From contig NZ_FPAY01000016.1 of NCBI RefSeq assembly GCF_900116495.1, positions 1 through 42,054 on the forward strand: a stretch of 42,054 bases of DNA, written 5' to 3'. A program made the translations under genes and the position numbers. The notes below the pieces were generated by a model that worked only from the letters and a program-made list of their open reading frames with translations, had not been told where the DNA came from and searched no databases. Positions 34,274 through 41,670 of this stretch are shown piece by piece. Within the stretch, counting starts at the first letter, position 1; every line of letters starts with the position of its first letter. The stretch is from Arthrobacter sp. ov118. GTDB taxonomy: Bacteria; Actinomycetota; Actinomycetes; Actinomycetales; Micrococcaceae.

Positions 34274-35800
34274 CTAGGTTACGGGAGGCCCGACGGCGGG
34301 ATCGGCCGGAGGCCCGGCGGCGGGTCCCGTGTGGACAGGTGCCGGCGCGCCGCCTGGATCAACAGGGCCCATATCGAGGTGGAACGGCGGGTATTCGTCC
34401 CGCAGAAGGCCAACGTACGTGATGACGCGATAGATCCAGCGGTTCAGGCCCAGCAAGAGTTCGAATAGCCCCGGCCAGTATCGGCCCGTGAACAGCAGGA
34501 TGACTCCGGCAATGAAGACCAGCAGTGCCAGGAGCGAGATGCCCGCTCCTTGCTCCACCCAGCGGCCGTCCCGGAACTCCCAGGACCTCGCAGTCCCTGT
34601 GAGCACGCCGATGATCAGCAGGTGCGGGATGGCAAGCAGCCACGATTTCACCAGCACCAAGCCACGGGACAGCCGGTCGGGATAGTCGACGTCGAAGTCC
34701 GCCGGATAGTCGGTCCGGGCAAGCGTGAAGGGCGGGTAGACGTCCGTGCCAAGCGCACTGAAGGCGTAGAAGGCCACGCGCCAGTTCCAGCGGATAACAC
34801 CGACATTGAAGTTGAACAGTGAACGCGGAAAGCGGCCCGTGAACAGGATCGCAAACCACGCCACGATGGTGACCACGCCGAAAGCGAACCAGAGGAAGAA
34901 CAGCACGATGCAGTGCGGAATGGCCAGGAACCACTTCACGAGCCACATCCAGCGCGACAGGTTCGGGTCGAGGTAACCATTAAGGCGCGCCGGATACACG
35001 TACGGCACGGGGGCGCCCGGGGTCACCGGATACGCAGGCCCCGGCGGAGCCGGGTAGCCGGTCGGAACGCCGCTGCCCGCGCCGGCTGTAACCGGCCCGA
35101 CCGGGGTCGGGTAGCCGGGGCCCGTTGCGCGGCCGAGTCCCACGGCGCCAAACACGATGAGTGGCACCCCGATCAGTAGCATCACGACGCCGCCGATCAG
35201 CAGACCGATGAAGATCGGCCAAAGCAGATCGGAGCGCGCCCCTGCCTGCAGATTCACCGCCACCGGACCGGTGGCGTCGGCATTCATGACAACCACAGCC
35301 CACGCTCCGGAGCGCAGGTCCCACTTGAGCTCCTGTTCCCCGGGGCCCGTGGCAGTCGCGGCCCAGAAGGTCTGCTGCGCCGGGCTGGAGGGCGCTTTCG
35401 CGCCGGCCACGTCGCGGTAGAGGGCGCGGAAGGGGTCGAACCTGACGTCCACGATCTCGGTGTGCGGAACCGTTGCCAGGTAGGTCGCGACGTCGGAGCG
35501 CGGGGCAACGCCGATGAAAATATTCTTGCCGGGGTTCGTAGTGGAGCCACGGAGCAGCACGCTGCCTGGGAGATCCACGGGGACGCCGTCGGGCATGGCG
35601 TCTTCGGTCATGATGTCCAGGCGGGGGGTCGTCAGCGCGTAAGAATTGCCCGCGAACGTCTCAAACGGCGTCGTGAAGTACCCGCCGTCGCGCTGCTGGT
35701 AGTTGGCCCAGCCGGTGACGCCGGCACCGGCCAGCAACCCTAATCCGATCAAGGCGCACAGCGCACCGAGCACCAGCATGACAATCCGGCCTGCTTTCAT
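34274..35800 (-). CDS. DUF4389 membrane protein
   Basis: The 508-residue protein has an N-terminal helix (8-30), an extracytoplasmic beta-rich part (about 35-195), a second helix near 197-225, and a Pro/Gly/Tyr-rich linker (230-275). The C-terminal region has two similar halves, each with LSR, VK, (F/L)LAIPH and later TGR and YPPF motifs, the mark of DUF4389 repeats. ATG 35800 is preceded by AAAGGA. Function is unknown; such proteins are frequent in soil actinobacteria. The 111 bases between its stop and the SDR-like gene upstream of 34162 hold nothing recognised. Confidence 0.82.
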   Translation of the reverse strand: MKAGRIVMLVLGALCALIGLGLLAGAGVTGWANYQQRDGGYFTTPFETFAGNSYALTTPRLDIMTEDAMPDGVPVDLPGSVLLRGSTTNPGKNIFIGVAPRSDVATYLATVPHTEIVDVRFDPFRALYRDVAGAKAPSSPAQQTFWAATATGPGEQELKWDLRSGAWAVVVMNADATGPVAVNLQAGARSDLLWPIFIGLLIGGVVMLLIGVPLIVFGAVGLGRATGPGYPTPVGPVTAGAGSGVPTGYPAPPGPAYPVTPGAPVPYVYPARLNGYLDPNLSRWMWLVKWFLAIPHCIVLFFLWFAFGVVTIVAWFAILFTGRFPRSLFNFNVGVIRWNWRVAFYAFSALGTDVYPPFTLARTDYPADFDVDYPDRLSRGLVLVKSWLLAIPHLLIIGVLTGTARSWEFRDGRWVEQGAGISLLALLVFIAGVILLFTGRYWPGLFELLLGLNRWIYRVITYVGLLRDEYPPFHLDMGPVDPGGAPAPVHTGPAAGPPADPAVGPPVT

Positions 35801-35821
35801 GGCCGACGTCCTTTCAGAGGA

Positions 35822-36877
35822 TCAAGCCGTGATCACCACTTTGAGGGCCTTCGTCTCTGCCGCGCGGGCGAAGGTGTCGTAGGCCTCGATGAATTCGTCG
35901 AAGGTGAAGTGGTGGGTGGCGAAGCTGTCCGCCGGGATTTTCTGCTGGGCCACGAGTTTGAGCAACATGGGGGTGGTGTTGGTGTTGACCAGGCCCATGC
36001 TGATGTTGATGTTGCGGATCCAGAGTTCCTCGACGTGCAGTTCCACGGCCTTGCCGTGCACGCCGACATTGGCCACGTTGCCGCCGGGCCGCACGATGTC
36101 TGTGCACATGGTGAAAGTAGCCGGCACACCGACGGCCTCGATCGCTACATCGACGCCCTGCCCGTCGGTCAGCAGCATCACCTGTTCCTTCCAGTCGGCG
36201 TCGCTGGAGAGGACCACATCGGTGGCACCGAATTCGCGGGATTTCTCCAGGCGGTTGGCGTCGAGATCGACGGCGATGATCGTCGCTGCGCCGTAGAGGC
36301 CGGCGGTGGCGATCGCGGCCAGTCCCACAGGGCCGGCCCCAACCACGGCCACCGTGTCCCCGGGCTTGACCCGGCCGTACTGCACGCCGATCTCAAAGCC
36401 GGTGGGCAGGATGTCGGAGAGCATGACCGCCTGCTGGTCGCTGACTCCCTCCGGCAGCAGGTGCAGGGAGTTTTCGGCGTACGGAACGCGGACGAATTCG
36501 GCCTGGGTGCCGTCTATCAGGTGCCCGAAGACCCAGCCGATGCCGGAGGTGCCTTCCTCTCCCAGACAGTGGGAGTACAGGCCGGTCTTGCAGTTCGCGC
36601 AGTGCCCGCAGGACTTGATGCAGGAGATGATCACCCGGTCCCCGGCTCTGAGGCTGGTCACGGAGGCACCGACCTCCGTGATGGTACCAACGCCTTCGTG
36701 GCCCAGTATCCGGCCCTTGGCCACTGCAGGGACGTCGCCTTTGAGGATGTGCAGATCCGTACCGCAGATGGTGGTGGTGTCCACTTTGACGATCACGTCG
36801 CTGGGGCTCTGGATCGTGGGATCGGGGACGTCGGTCCAGGACTTCTCTCCGGGACCGCCATAGACGAGCGCTTTCAT
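35822..36877 (-). CDS. Zinc-dependent alcohol dehydrogenase
   Basis: The 351-residue medium-chain dehydrogenase has catalytic zinc ligands Cys38 and His60/Glu61, a structural zinc lobe CGHCANCKTGLYSHC (about 95-109), and the Rossmann motif VGAGPVGLAAI near 175. It should oxidise a primary or secondary alcohol with NAD(P), in the group close to threonine and secondary-alcohol dehydrogenases. It overlaps the upstream STAS-sized gene by 4 bases (ATGA), an unusual pairing. Control probably lies in the repeat region above 37.2 kb. Confidence 0.92.
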   Translation of the reverse strand: MKALVYGGPGEKSWTDVPDPTIQSPSDVIVKVDTTTICGTDLHILKGDVPAVAKGRILGHEGVGTITEVGASVTSLRAGDRVIISCIKSCGHCANCKTGLYSHCLGEEGTSGIGWVFGHLIDGTQAEFVRVPYAENSLHLLPEGVSDQQAVMLSDILPTGFEIGVQYGRVKPGDTVAVVGAGPVGLAAIATAGLYGAATIIAVDLDANRLEKSREFGATDVVLSSDADWKEQVMLLTDGQGVDVAIEAVGVPATFTMCTDIVRPGGNVANVGVHGKAVELHVEELWIRNINISMGLVNTNTTPMLLKLVAQQKIPADSFATHHFTFDEFIEAYDTFARAAETKALKVVITA

Positions 36878-37203
36878 GCGTGTTCCTTGCTTTTGAGGAT
36901 GACCAACGGGTCCACGAGGCGGAGGCGGCAGGGAGTCTCCGAGGCGTCTATCCCGGAATACAGGGACGAAAGGCGGGCACGTTCACGCAGCTCGTCGATC
37001 GCGGGAGCGGAAACGCGGGCGTGCGCAAGGTCGAGCACGAGTTCGAACCCGGGGAGCTTGCTGGTGACCCGGCGGCACACAACGTAGAGCGCCCGCACGT
37101 TGGCTGCCGTCACAACTCCGTGTACCTCGATGCGGGCGCATTCAGCCTCGGCATCGAGTCGTATCAGAACTTTGAGTTTAGGGTCCCCACCATGGTGGTG
37201 CAT
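36874..37203 (-). CDS. STAS-sized protein of unknown function
   Basis: The 109-residue protein alternates strands and helices (LKVLIRLDAEAECARIEVHGVV, then NVRALYVVCRRV, then FELVLDLAHARVSAPAIDEL). This is the size and order of a STAS (anti-sigma antagonist-like) domain, and the Ser in DLAHARVSAPA sits where the phosphorylated Ser lies in SpoIIAA. The match is by pattern only. The stop overlaps the alcohol dehydrogenase start by 4 bases, so it is made together with that enzyme. Start ATG 37203 has no strong ribosome site except GGGAGCT 13 bases away. Confidence 0.55.
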   Translation of the reverse strand: MHHHGGDPKLKVLIRLDAEAECARIEVHGVVTAANVRALYVVCRRVTSKLPGFELVLDLAHARVSAPAIDELRERARLSSLYSGIDASETPCRLRLVDPLVILKSKEHA

Positions 37204-37264
37204 GAAGCGTCAGAGCTCCCTGACGGTTCCGGGCTGGGCGGGCAACCGCGCAGGTGCACTGTAT

Positions 37265-37315
37265 TTGTTCATTAAGCTGTACTTGTTCATTAAGCTGTAC
37301 TTGTTCATTAAGCTG
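37265..37315. repeat. Three tandem 18-bp repeats
   Basis: The unit TTGTTCATTAAGCTGTAC occurs at 37265-37282 and 37283-37300, and its first 15 bases again at 37301-37315. The copies are identical and far AT-richer than their surroundings. They lie about 60 bases upstream of the leftward STAS-sized gene and about 230 bases before the amidohydrolase. They look like binding sites for a regulator or iteron-like elements. No gene spans them convincingly. Confidence 0.8.
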
Positions 37316-37481
37316 CGGTCTCCCGTCATTTCCGGCTGCTGCCGGAAAGCAAGAGCCCTTTCCTTCCCCCAATTCGCGGCGAGACCAGTGCCGCAGTCGG
37401 ACAAGCCGTTCTGCCGCGATGCGCCCCCAGGCCGCGCCGAACCGCCGTAGGTCTCAGCTTGGCGGCCGCGCAATGCGGGCG

Positions 37482-37501
37482 TAAGGGGCCAAAGTCCCTT
37501 A
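37482..37501. promoter_or_regulatory. DosR/DevR-like box
   Basis: The minus strand has TAAGGGACTTTGGCCCCTTA, with a core GGGACTTTGGCCC close to the mycobacterial DosR consensus TTSGGGACTWWAGTCCCSAA. The plus strand forms an 8-bp dyad CGTAAGGG/CCCTTACG over 37480-37503. Its centre is about 54 bases before the amidohydrolase ATG, a distance fitting activation. It may equally serve the leftward ADH unit. The regulator itself is not in the window. Confidence 0.55.
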
Positions 37502-37533
37502 CGGCCTACTTAGGTCCTCCGGCGTTCCACACC

Positions 37534-37539
37534 TAATGT
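37534..37539 (+). promoter_or_regulatory. Candidate leaderless -10 of the amidohydrolase
   Basis: TAATGT is followed by 6 bases and then ATG 37546. TTAGGT (37510-37515) is a weak -35 with an 18-base spacer. The DosR-like box lies directly upstream. Confidence 0.45.
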
Positions 37540-37545
37540 GTTGCT

Positions 37546-39117
37546 ATGCCTGAACAGCGCCATTCCCGCAGCATTTATCCCGGCAGCGTCTATCAGAGCG
37601 GCGTGCCGGAGCTCGTGTTGGCGTCCATACGGCAGCCCGGGGACGAAATATGCTCCGACGTTTATATACGCGATGGGGTGGTCGCCGCGATCATCCCGTC
37701 GCAGCAGCGGCCGACCAGTGGCGGCCGCGAGGCCGCCCGGGTGGTGGACCTCGACGGCCGTTACGTCATCCCGGGCCTGTGGGATGAGCATGTGCACATG
37801 ACGCAGTGGGCACTTGCCTCCAACCGGATTGACCTCGCAGGTGCCAATTCGGCTCGCGAGGCGGCCGCCGTCGTCGGGTCCCACCTCGCCGGGGCGGGCG
37901 CCCCGGATGCCGCCGGCAGCGGCGCGCATGCAGCGCTTGGAGCAGCGCCGACGCTGGTCGGAGTCGGTTTCCGCGATGTAGTCTGGCCGGACCTGCCCAG
38001 CTTGGACCTCCTCGACGGAGCGACGCAGGGCCGCCCTACGGCCCTGCTGAGCCATGACCTCCACTGCGTCTGGCTGAACTCCGCGGCGGCCGAACGATAC
38101 GGGGTGTCGGTGGACCGCAGCGGGCTGCTTCGTGAGGAACCGGCGTTTGAGCTGACCCGGGAACTGGGCCGGCTTCCTGACACACTGGTGGATCCGTGGG
38201 TGCAGAAGGCGGGCAAGGCCGCCGCCGGGCGGGGCGTAGTGGGCATCGTGGACTTCGAGATGACGTGGAACCGTGACGAGTGGCTGCGCAGGATTGCCGG
38301 CGGCTTCGATGCGCTCCGGATCGAAGCCGGGGTCTATCCGCAGGATCTGGACCGGGCCGTGGCCGAGGGGATGCGGACAGGCTTGCCGGTGGATGGCGGC
38401 GGCGGGCTCCTGACCGTGGGCCCGTTGAAGGTGCTGATCGACGGCTCGCTCAATACTCGCACGGCACACTGCGTTGACCCGTACCCGGACGGCAGCCACG
38501 GCCTGCTGACGGTGAGCGCACCGGAGCTGCTCGCCCTGCTGGTCCGGGCGCGGCAGGCAGGCTTTGTGCCTGCGGTCCACGCGATTGGCGATGCGGCCAA
38601 CCGCGTGGCGTTGGACGCCTTCGAGGCGGCCGGCATTGGCGGACGAGTGGAGCATGCCCAGTTTGTCCGGAATGAGGATTTCGCCCGCTTCGGCCGGCTG
38701 GGTGTCACGGCGAGCGTCCAGCCGGCGCATGCCCTCGATGACCGGGACGCGGCCGAGGCCAACTGGGCGGGCCGGACAGACCGGTCCTTCCCGCTGCGTT
38801 CCTTGGTGGCTGCCGGTGCGAAGCTCGCCTTGGGCTCCGACGCTCCGGTAGCTCGGCTGGACCCGTGGACGGCCATGTCCGCCGCCACGGCGCGGGCCCG
38901 GCAGGATGGCCGGGGACCCTGGCACGCGGAACAGGCTTTGACGCGGCGGGAGGCACTCACGGCGTCAACCCGGGGCAGCGGCCGGCTCCGGGTTGGGGAC
39001 CATGCCGACATTGCGGTGCTCGACGGCGACCCGCTGACGGTTTCCGACGCGGACTTTGCCGCGATGCCGGTGGCCGCGACACTGGTGGCGGGGCGGTTCA
39101 CCCACGGTGGCGCCTAA
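37546..39117 (+). CDS. Amidohydrolase-family protein (YtcJ-like)
   Basis: The 523-residue protein has the N-terminal metal motif DEHVHM near residue 80, FVPAVHAIGDAANRVAL near 345, RVEHAQFV, and the late Asp in LGSDAPVARLDPW. GDHADIAVLDGDPL closes the beta-sandwich. This is the layout of YtcJ/exoenzyme-regulatory-like amidohydrolases, which act on amide or related bonds of unknown small molecules. There is no signal peptide. It stands alone behind the DosR-like box. Confidence 0.87.
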   Translation: MPEQRHSRSIYPGSVYQSGVPELVLASIRQPGDEICSDVYIRDGVVAAIIPSQQRPTSGGREAARVVDLDGRYVIPGLWDEHVHMTQWALASNRIDLAGANSAREAAAVVGSHLAGAGAPDAAGSGAHAALGAAPTLVGVGFRDVVWPDLPSLDLLDGATQGRPTALLSHDLHCVWLNSAAAERYGVSVDRSGLLREEPAFELTRELGRLPDTLVDPWVQKAGKAAAGRGVVGIVDFEMTWNRDEWLRRIAGGFDALRIEAGVYPQDLDRAVAEGMRTGLPVDGGGGLLTVGPLKVLIDGSLNTRTAHCVDPYPDGSHGLLTVSAPELLALLVRARQAGFVPAVHAIGDAANRVALDAFEAAGIGGRVEHAQFVRNEDFARFGRLGVTASVQPAHALDDRDAAEANWAGRTDRSFPLRSLVAAGAKLALGSDAPVARLDPWTAMSAATARARQDGRGPWHAEQALTRREALTASTRGSGRLRVGDHADIAVLDGDPLTVSDADFAAMPVAATLVAGRFTHGGA

Positions 39118-39710
39118 CCGGCGTCGTCTATCTGCTTTTGGCCCGCTCTGGGTCTGCCCGTGCCTTTGACCGGCACCCCTTTGAGCGGCGTCCCTTTGAC
39201 CGGCGTTCCTTTGACCCGGGCCTGGACGAGGTTGGCGAACGGCAGCCGGCCGTGGTCCTCCCGGAACCGGGCGTGGTATCCGGCCTCGGCCGCATTCACC
39301 GCCTCCGCCGGGAGCTCCTTCCAGGCGATCAGAAGGGATCCGGGGTCCGCGAGCTGCCAGATGAGCCGCCCGTCCCAGTGGCCCGGCGGCTTGCCCCTGC
39401 CGAAGTCGATGAACTCCTGGATTTGCCGGCGAAGCCCACGGTTGCCCTTGCTGCCGGCGCCGGCCTTCCCGAGATAGACGACGTCCGCGTCCTCGATCCA
39501 CTCGGTGGTCAATGCCGCTTCGGATAAGGAAGGATCCTTTTTCTTGAAGATGCCCGCCGTGCTTTTGGGCAGGAACCGCGGCTGGTATCCCGCCGGCTGC
39601 AAGACGGCGAAGATCCCGGTGCGCTGTGGGATCCGGTTGATCTCCAGAGCTGCGAGGGTCCTGAACCCGGCGAACCCGTCTTCCCGGAGCGAGTATCTGT
39701 TGATCGGCAT
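39114..39710 (-). CDS. GIY-YIG-like protein with KGTP-repeat tail
   Basis: The 198-residue protein has the order of a GIY-YIG nuclease core: GIFAVL at 32-37 (GIY-like), VVYLGKAG near 77-84 (YIG-like), LRRQIQEF with a candidate Arg, and Glu in AEAGYHARF followed by PFANL. Basic and aromatic residues (HWDGRLIWQL) lie between. The residues fit the superfamily, but this is pattern reading, not a search. The last about 35 residues are VKGTPVKGTPLKGVPVKGT plus a basic end, probably nucleic-acid binding. Its 3' end overlaps the amidohydrolase stop by 4 bases in convergent orientation. Confidence 0.55.
   Translation of the reverse strand: MPINRYSLREDGFAGFRTLAALEINRIPQRTGIFAVLQPAGYQPRFLPKSTAGIFKKKDPSLSEAALTTEWIEDADVVYLGKAGAGSKGNRGLRRQIQEFIDFGRGKPPGHWDGRLIWQLADPGSLLIAWKELPAEAVNAAEAGYHARFREDHGRLPFANLVQARVKGTPVKGTPLKGVPVKGTGRPRAGQKQIDDAG
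39163..39217 (-). repeat. 15-bp tandem repeat coding the KGTP tail
   Basis: Four units of CCTTTGACCGGCACC type begin at 39163, 39178, 39193 and 39208 (last one partial). In the minus frame they encode VKGTP, LKGVP and VKGTP steps at the C terminus of the GIY-YIG-like protein. Slippage could change tail length. Confidence 0.75.
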
Positions 39711-39791
39711 GGGTTCCTTGCTTCGGGTCGACTTAGGTCTCTTGAAGCATACGGAAGGAGCTTGCGGGAGTGCGCCCGCGGAAGACTGGCC

Positions 39792-41498
39792 TCAGCTGCG
39801 GGTGAAGGTGCCGAGTCCAGTTTCATCGTAGAAATCGAGCCTGACGCTCGACGCCTGGCCGCCGGCGGCAGCACCGGCGTGGGCGGCGAAGATTGCCCCG
39901 GCGAGGCCGTTGCCGTTCTCCCCGATGGATTCAAAGCTGAAGGTATCGCCGTCGAAGTGGGTGAGGGGGAACTTCGTGGTCCTGCCGGCGGGGCCAAGCT
40001 CCAGGGACAGCGCGCCGTTCTCCACCGCGACGTGGAGCGGACCGTAGTAGGAGTTGGCGTAGCTGCCGGCGTAAAACCCGTTGCCGCGCGCAGGTTTGGG
40101 TCCCGCCGGCGCCGGGGAGTAGTCGACTTTAGGCTTCTCCGCTTCATCGATCTTTTGGAAGGCCGTCGCCGTGAAGCCGAACCAGTCCACGGTCGGGGCA
40201 CCGTTCTGGGCTGTGTCAAAGAATGTGGCACAGATGGCCTCGGGAATGCCCTGCGGCCGGCCGTTCGTCAGGACCACGATGCCCAACTGTTCGCCCGGGA
40301 GCATGGAGACGGCGGTCGCTGCCCCCAGGTTGAAAGCTCCAGAGTGGCCAAGCACGAGCCGGGCGTGATCGTCGTACGAGACATTCCAGCCCAGCCCATA
40401 GAAGCGGGCGCGGGCGGCCGGCGTCGCGGGCGGACCGTTCACGACGTGTGGCGCATGGGTGATGCCAAGGGCATCGGGGCTGATGACCTCCTTGCCGTCA
40501 AAGCTGCCGTTGGCGAGCTGGAGGCGGATCCAGAGGGCGAGATCCCGCGCGGAGGAACTGGCGCCGCCGGCGGGCGCCTCGGCATCGGCGTCGCGGCTGT
40601 ACCTGGCGACCCAGGTCTTGTTGCCGGCTGGCACATGGATCAGGGCCCTGTTCGGGGCCTTTTGGTAATCGGCGTGGCGGTAACTGGTGGAGCTCATGCC
40701 CAGCGGCTTGAACAAAACCTCGTCCGCCAGCTCGGCCCAGGGCATTTTCATGGCGTCGGCGGCCGCCATGGCTCCGGCCGTGTAGCCGAAGTTGCTGTAG
40801 TTGTAGCTTGCCCGGAAGGAGTCGAGCGGCTGCTGGTTGAGGTGGCTGAGAATGTAGGACTGGTCGAATCCGAGATCCTCCAGCAGGTCGCCCGCTCCAG
40901 TATGCAGCCCGCCCTGGTGGGACAAGAGGTCAGCAACTGTGGCGTTGGCGGTCACGAAGGGGTCCTTCAGGGCGAAATCCGGGCTGTGCTTGATCACTGG
41001 ATCTGTCCACGTCAGGGCCTTGCGGCCCACGGCGATGGCCGCCACCGTGGAGGCCAGCGGTTTGGACACCGAGGCCAGCTGAAAAACCGTGGCTGCGTCC
41101 ACCGTCTCCGGCTTGCCCGCCTCCCGCACGCCGAAGCCTTTGGCGTACACCACCCGGTCCTTGTAGACCACCGCGACGGCGATGCCGGGGACTCCCGTAC
41201 TGTCCATCGCGCCCTCAACTGTGCCGTCCAGCTTGTCGACGGCGTCGTTGACCTTCTGTTCATCCAGAAGCGGCTTGACCTGTGGTTCCGGTGCCGGAAG
41301 GAGGGAAGCAGAGGGCGTACTGGAGGCGGTGGACGTGGCGGAGGCGGAGTCACCTGCACGCTTGCTTTGGTCAGTGCAGGCGGTCAGAAGAGGCGCCGCT
41401 GCCAGGCCCGCGGCCCCAATGCCGGCCGCTTTCAGCAGCGAGCGGCGGTCAGAAGACGCGAAGCTACCCCGCAGCACGAATGATTCCCTTTGCTTCAT
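39792..41498 (-). CDS. Serine hydrolase, beta-lactamase/class C family, exported lipoprotein
   Basis: The 568-residue precursor begins at ATG 41498 (MKQRESFVLRG). It has a twin-arginine-like stretch DRRSLLKAAGIGAAGLA (17-33) and lipobox LTAC (Cys41), so it is probably exported folded and lipidated. The catalytic motif is Ser143-Val-Ser-Lys146 (SxxK), with YNYSN near 229 (YxN) and HSGAF near 386 (HxG). The C-terminal about 110 residues form a separate beta domain. It is a D-Ala-D-Ala peptidase or esterase rather than a proven beta-lactamase. The ribosome site is weak. Confidence 0.87.
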   Translation of the reverse strand: MKQRESFVLRGSFASSDRRSLLKAAGIGAAGLAAAPLLTACTDQSKRAGDSASATSTASSTPSASLLPAPEPQVKPLLDEQKVNDAVDKLDGTVEGAMDSTGVPGIAVAVVYKDRVVYAKGFGVREAGKPETVDAATVFQLASVSKPLASTVAAIAVGRKALTWTDPVIKHSPDFALKDPFVTANATVADLLSHQGGLHTGAGDLLEDLGFDQSYILSHLNQQPLDSFRASYNYSNFGYTAGAMAAADAMKMPWAELADEVLFKPLGMSSTSYRHADYQKAPNRALIHVPAGNKTWVARYSRDADAEAPAGGASSSARDLALWIRLQLANGSFDGKEVISPDALGITHAPHVVNGPPATPAARARFYGLGWNVSYDDHARLVLGHSGAFNLGAATAVSMLPGEQLGIVVLTNGRPQGIPEAICATFFDTAQNGAPTVDWFGFTATAFQKIDEAEKPKVDYSPAPAGPKPARGNGFYAGSYANSYYGPLHVAVENGALSLELGPAGRTTKFPLTHFDGDTFSFESIGENGNGLAGAIFAAHAGAAAGGQASSVRLDFYDETGLGTFTRS

Positions 41499-41670
41499 GG
41501 TCAACACCCGCCCGATACCGGCTGGGACGCCTAACTGACACCTTCTACCATGATGGACCCGCACCGGCGTTTGAGACAGTGGCGATAGTTCCCGACGACG
41601 GCCCCGATCTCATTTCCTGCCCTCGCGTGTACATCCTTATTTTGTCGTAGGTCGCATCGACACTTGATTC

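Noticed and set aside
37265..37315. CRISPR array or plasmid iterons
   Set aside because: The units are direct tandem copies of 18 bp without spacers, and there is no Cas, Rep or origin gene nearby.
39762..41483. A 573-residue plus-strand open frame opposite the serine hydrolase
   Set aside because: The minus strand has SxxK, YxN and HxG motifs and a signal peptide. The plus reading is His/Gly/Arg-rich with no domain.
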